Program-made: the position numbers and the translations under genes
The notes under the pieces: model-generated
Seen by the model: only the letters and a program-made list of their open reading frames with translations
Database searches by the model: none
Told to the model about the DNA's origin: nothing
Shown here: piece by piece, positions 61,440-64,000 of the stretch
How the letters are laid out: each line of letters begins with the position of its first letter
How positions within the stretch are numbered: position 1 is the first letter of the stretch
Assembly (NCBI GenBank): GCA_045642465.1
Contig: JAZUIY010000015.1
Coordinates: 372,001-436,000 of the forward strand
DNA length: 64,000 nucleotides
Direction: 5' to 3'
Source of the DNA: RUG420 sp045642465
GTDB taxonomy: Bacteria > Bacillota > Clostridia > Oscillospirales > Acutalibacteraceae

Positions 61440-62636
61440 TTAAATTTTGTAGCTGTTTACGAAGTCACAAATGGCCTTCATGTTTTCAGCTTTGCAGTCG
61501 TTCTTGTAGGAGAGCATCTTGCCTTCGGAAAGGATGAATCCGCCTTCCTGACCAAGTTCATCAATGAGTTTCTTGGTGTAAGCTACGCATTCTTCCGGAG
61601 TGCCGTTGGCAAGCAGGTCGGTGGTAAGACCGCCCATGATGCAGGCGTTCGGGAATGCCTTTCGGAATTCGAATGGATCGTCCTGTTCAATGTGGAAGGT
61701 GAGAGTGCCCTTCTTATATTTGTTGAAGTATTCTGCATAACGAATGATGGAACCTTCAGCAAAAATACGAACGTTCATGCCCTTTGCTTCATAAGAGTCC
61801 AAAAGACGTTCCAGGCTTGGCCAGTAGAATCTTTCAAACTGCTTCGGGTTCATAATGTTGTGAGCCAGCATCATGATGGAAGCGTCGAAGCAATACTTAT
61901 AGTTTGGACCGTCGCTCTGCAGGTTCTTTACAATGATAGGATCAATGTGTTCTGCATCCCACTTTTCACAGAAGTCAGCAATCTTGTCTGCGTTACGGCG
62001 AAGGTTCATGGACAGGCCCTTAATACCAAGCAGGTTTGCTTCCAGTTCTTCAATACCAAAGGTAATGGAACCTTTTGCAGGGTTGTTTGGAGCAAGGGAC
62101 GGAATACCATATTCCTTACCGGTTACGGAACCCATATGGATAACGAACATGGTGTATTTTAAATATTCTTTGAAGGCAGCCTTGAAGTCGTCAACGGTCT
62201 TGGTTTCCCAAGCATCGCCATACTTTTCTGGGAGGATCTTTTCCCAAGTATACTTGACGGAGTCTTCCAGGTATTCCTCAAGCGTGTCGATGGTGCAGTG
62301 AGCATGGTCTTTGATTGCTACTGCTTCATCAGTGTAATAGTAGTAACCTTCGGTACCGAACGCTTCGGTAACGGTGAACTGGTTACGGATACCGGTATCG
62401 ATGATGGCGTCAACCTTGTAGTTGTCAAGGAAATGACGTACGCATTTTTCCATTACGTCGAAATCGGTAAGTGCTCTAGGGAGGGTTTCACCGGCGTCGA
62501 AAATCTTCCAGGTAACAGCACAAGAGAAGTGCGGAATACGGTCGGTTTTCTTCCAGTTCGCAGCATCACGGAACAACTGAACACGTTCAGCTTGAAGCGC
62601 TTTCATAGCTTCTTTTTGTTCTTTCGTGGAACCCAT
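61440..62636 (-). CDS. UroD-family methyltransferase, second copy
   Basis: 398 residues of the UroD superfamily: RIPHFSCAVTWKIFDAGE at the start, IRNQFTVTEAFGTEGYYYY, and IMGGLTTDLLANGTPEECV late. It is only distantly similar to the protein at 59090-60256, so a different substrate or corrinoid partner is likely. It is in one operon with CooC, CooT and the methyl-THF transferase. AAAGGTGG lies nine bases before the ATG. Confidence 0.85.
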   Translation of the reverse strand: MGSTKEQKEAMKALQAERVQLFRDAANWKKTDRIPHFSCAVTWKIFDAGETLPRALTDFDVMEKCVRHFLDNYKVDAIIDTGIRNQFTVTEAFGTEGYYYYTDEAVAIKDHAHCTIDTLEEYLEDSVKYTWEKILPEKYGDAWETKTVDDFKAAFKEYLKYTMFVIHMGSVTGKEYGIPSLAPNNPAKGSITFGIEELEANLLGIKGLSMNLRRNADKIADFCEKWDAEHIDPIIVKNLQSDGPNYKYCFDASIMMLAHNIMNPKQFERFYWPSLERLLDSYEAKGMNVRIFAEGSIIRYAEYFNKYKKGTLTFHIEQDDPFEFRKAFPNACIMGGLTTDLLANGTPEECVAYTKKLIDELGQEGGFILSEGKMLSYKNDCKAENMKAICDFVNSYKI

Positions 62637-62652
62637 TAATTAAAACCACCTT

Positions 62653-63423
62653 TCAAAAATTAAAAGAATCTAAAATATCATACAGTGCCTTACGGTAAGG
62701 GTCGTCTTCCGGAATGGTGGAGGACGGCTTACCCAAGTCGTCGTATTCGAAGATGGTGTCGGACATTGGAAGAACGCCGGCCAAAGTCATACCGGACTGT
62801 TCCACTTCTTCCAACACCCCTTCTCCGGCTACGCCGCCAGGGGCACGGTTAATAATAAGTTTGATTTCTGCATCGCCATGGCCAAGATCTTTTGCCAGTT
62901 CAAAAATTCTTGCTGCACACTGAACCCCTCTACGGGAGCAGTCGGAAACCAAAATCATGGTGTCGACTTTTGGCAAAATGCCACGGCTTAAATGTTCCAG
63001 ACCGGCCTCGTTGTCTACAACCAGGTAGCGGTACTGGGAGGAATATTTTTGGAGCTGGGAAGTTAAAAGCCCATTGACGAAACAATAGCAACCCCGGCCC
63101 TGGGTGCGGCCCATGACTAAAAGGTCGAAGTCGTCCCCTTCGGAAAGTGCGCGGGTAAAGCGCATTTCTGCATAGGCATTTTTGTCCATACCGGTTGGAA
63201 TGGGAGAAACGTCGCTGTCTTCAGCCCGTTCAATCTCCTCACGGATTTCACCTAAGGTGGCCTCCACTTCCATACCAAGGACTTCGTTTAGGTTTGCGTT
63301 TGCATCGGCATCCACAGCCAAAACGAGTCCGTTTTGCTTCTGGGCCAAATAGTTCACCAGAAGACCGGTAATGGTTGTCTTGCCTACACCGCCCTTGCCG
63401 GCGATTGCGATTGTTTGAGTCAT
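62653..63423 (-). CDS. CooC/AcsF-type nickel-insertion ATPase
   Basis: 256 residues, MinD-like. Walker A IAGKGGVGKTT, switch DADANANL, the CxC metal site in GRGCYCFVNGLL and VDNEAGLEHLSRG. CooC proteins deliver Ni to CO dehydrogenase or acetyl-CoA synthase. It is followed upstream by CooT and the His-rich protein, both consistent with Ni handling. Gene symbol is left blank because cooC and acsF cannot be told apart by eye. Confidence 0.92.
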   Translation of the reverse strand: MTQTIAIAGKGGVGKTTITGLLVNYLAQKQNGLVLAVDADANANLNEVLGMEVEATLGEIREEIERAEDSDVSPIPTGMDKNAYAEMRFTRALSEGDDFDLLVMGRTQGRGCYCFVNGLLTSQLQKYSSQYRYLVVDNEAGLEHLSRGILPKVDTMILVSDCSRRGVQCAARIFELAKDLGHGDAEIKLIINRAPGGVAGEGVLEEVEQSGMTLAGVLPMSDTIFEYDDLGKPSSTIPEDDPYRKALYDILDSFNF

Positions 63424-63428
63424 AGTTT

Positions 63429-63620
63429 TTATCCTTCCGTGTCAATGACAACAATGCCACCGGTTAAATCCACATAAGAGAGGGTACCCGGTACCTTCAG
63501 TTCCATGCCCATGACGTCTGTCAGGACAACGGTGTTGCCGTCTACTTTGATTTTATCAACATAACGTGCGGCGATTTGGTCGTCGCTCTTACTGTTGTAG
63601 TAAGCAGTTGAAAGACACAT
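63429..63620 (-). CDS. CooT-family nickel-binding protein
   Basis: 63 residues: MCLSTAYYN at the N-terminus holds the conserved Cys2 of CooT, and VVLTDVMGMELKVPGTLSYVDL forms the small beta-barrel. CooT dimers bind one Ni(II) through Cys2. AAGGAG precedes the ATG, 5 bp after it comes cooC. Confidence 0.9.
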   Translation of the reverse strand: MCLSTAYYNSKSDDQIAARYVDKIKVDGNTVVLTDVMGMELKVPGTLSYVDLTGGIVVIDTEG

Positions 63621-63631
63621 ATAGAATCTCC

Positions 63632-63850
63632 TTACAGCAGGGTTACTGCTTCAGCCAACTTTTGATTGCCTTCTTCCAAAAGGGCAATGGCTTCGTCTAA
63701 CTTAATTTTAGCATCTCCTGTCAATGAAGCGGAAAGGTCTTCTAGTTCGTGCAGGTGAGCGTGGTTATGTTCGGCCATGTGCTTCAAAAGTGCTTCCGGA
63801 GTAACGTTCTGATGGTCGTGGTCGTGATGGTGATGTGCATGTTCTGCCAT
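63632..63850 (-). CDS. His-rich metal-binding protein, 72 aa
   Basis: The N-terminus carries AHHHHDHDH, with further His in LLKHMAEHNHAHLHELED, and then a short helical part (DEAIALLEEGNQKLAEAV). This composition suggests Ni or Zn buffering, a CooJ-like job, though there is no clear homology to CooJ. It is between the acsB-like gene and cooT; AAAGGAG precedes the ATG. Confidence 0.8.
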   Translation of the reverse strand: MAEHAHHHHDHDHQNVTPEALLKHMAEHNHAHLHELEDLSASLTGDAKIKLDEAIALLEEGNQKLAEAVTLL

Positions 63851-63872
63851 AGTAACAGCTCCTTTATAAGGT

Positions 63873-64000
63873 TTAGATCATTGGATCCATGCCGAGAGCC
63901 GGGTGACCAACTTCAGCAAGGAAGTCCATCATCTTTTCGATGTCGTCAGCTTCTGCAGCGATGGTTTCGTCACAGATCATGGAGGTGAAGTCTTCGTAAC
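63873..64000 (-). CDS. C-terminus of acetyl-CoA synthase-like protein (AcsB/CdhC), partial
   Basis: Only the last 41 codons are in the window: MICDETIAAEADDIEKMM followed by DFLAEVGHPALGMDPMI and TAA. The ending (FLxxxGHPALxMDPxx) is the one I know from the acetyl-CoA synthase beta subunit. Neighbouring CooC, CooT and methyltransferase genes support this. The active-site region lies outside the window, so the call is moderately sure. Confidence 0.65.
   Translation of the reverse strand, partial: YEDFTSMICDETIAAEADDIEKMMDFLAEVGHPALGMDPMI

Overview
The window looks like the chromosome of an anaerobic, probably acetogenic Firmicute (Clostridia-like, medium GC). The evidence is a HrcA/CIRCE-controlled htpG, a Thr T-box before thrS, Gram-positive-type genes (YhaM, YfmF/YfmH, RicT), an L21-L27 operon, and at the right end a Wood-Ljungdahl-type segment: the C-terminus of an acetyl-CoA synthase-like protein followed by CooC, CooT, corrinoid methyltransferases and a RACo-type corrinoid activator. 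The species cannot be named from the sequence. No tRNA, rRNA, IS element, CRISPR array or prophage was seen.

Layout. 1-5.8 kb: the end of an amidohydrolase, a TetR regulator, and two paralogous ~265-aa polytopic membrane proteins. Each of these is preceded by a one-helix mini-protein, and the two pairs flank htpG. 6-8 kb: a short SSB and a thioester-domain surface protein with a Ser-Thr-Glu-Pro repeat stalk. 8-12.4 kb: T-box, thrS, and a fused ABC ATPase/FtsX transporter. 12.5-21.2 kb (minus strand): one tightly overlapped operon with FecCD-type permease, ATPase, HydE, a NifH-like protein, two nitrogenase component-1-like proteins, a binding lipoprotein and HydF. It lies behind a structured leader with a terminator-like hairpin. 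This is the most unusual system in the window. 21-32.7 kb: mostly housekeeping (prmA, yhaM, two M16 peptidase homologues, an SDR, rplU, rpmA, holB, ricT, greA, lysS).

32.8-37.8 kb: three small unknown genes, then an AT-rich six-gene cluster matching the A-B-C-C1-D-D1 order of the enterocin AS-48 circular bacteriocin. Its precursor aligns without gaps to the 70-residue mature AS-48. 37.9-44.2 kb: a second peptide-export locus of the NHLP type (HlyD-like stub, C39 peptidase/ABC, second ABC), an ECF sigma factor, a 64-aa peptide with a leader-like AAG site, and a phosphopantetheinyl transferase. 44.3-49.2 kb: a partner-switching module (membrane SpoIIE phosphatase with its own HATPase domain, HD hydrolase, STAS-kinase fusion, free STAS protein).

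49.2-56.2 kb: serA facing away from a cobalamin nucleotide-loop operon (TIM-barrel protein, cobT, cobU, cobS, a second short CobU-like protein, a CobC-like phosphatase), then a broken TPR gene and a nucleotidyltransferase-like DUF4037 gene. 56.2-64 kb: DUF2284, RACo and TetR divergent from a UroD-family methyltransferase, then a minus-strand operon running from an AcsB-like end through a His-rich protein, CooT, CooC, a UroD-family methyltransferase and a mini-protein to a methyltetrahydrofolate methyltransferase. Cobalamin assembly, corrinoid reactivation, methyl transfer and nickel insertion therefore lie within 15 kb and fit together as C1 metabolism.
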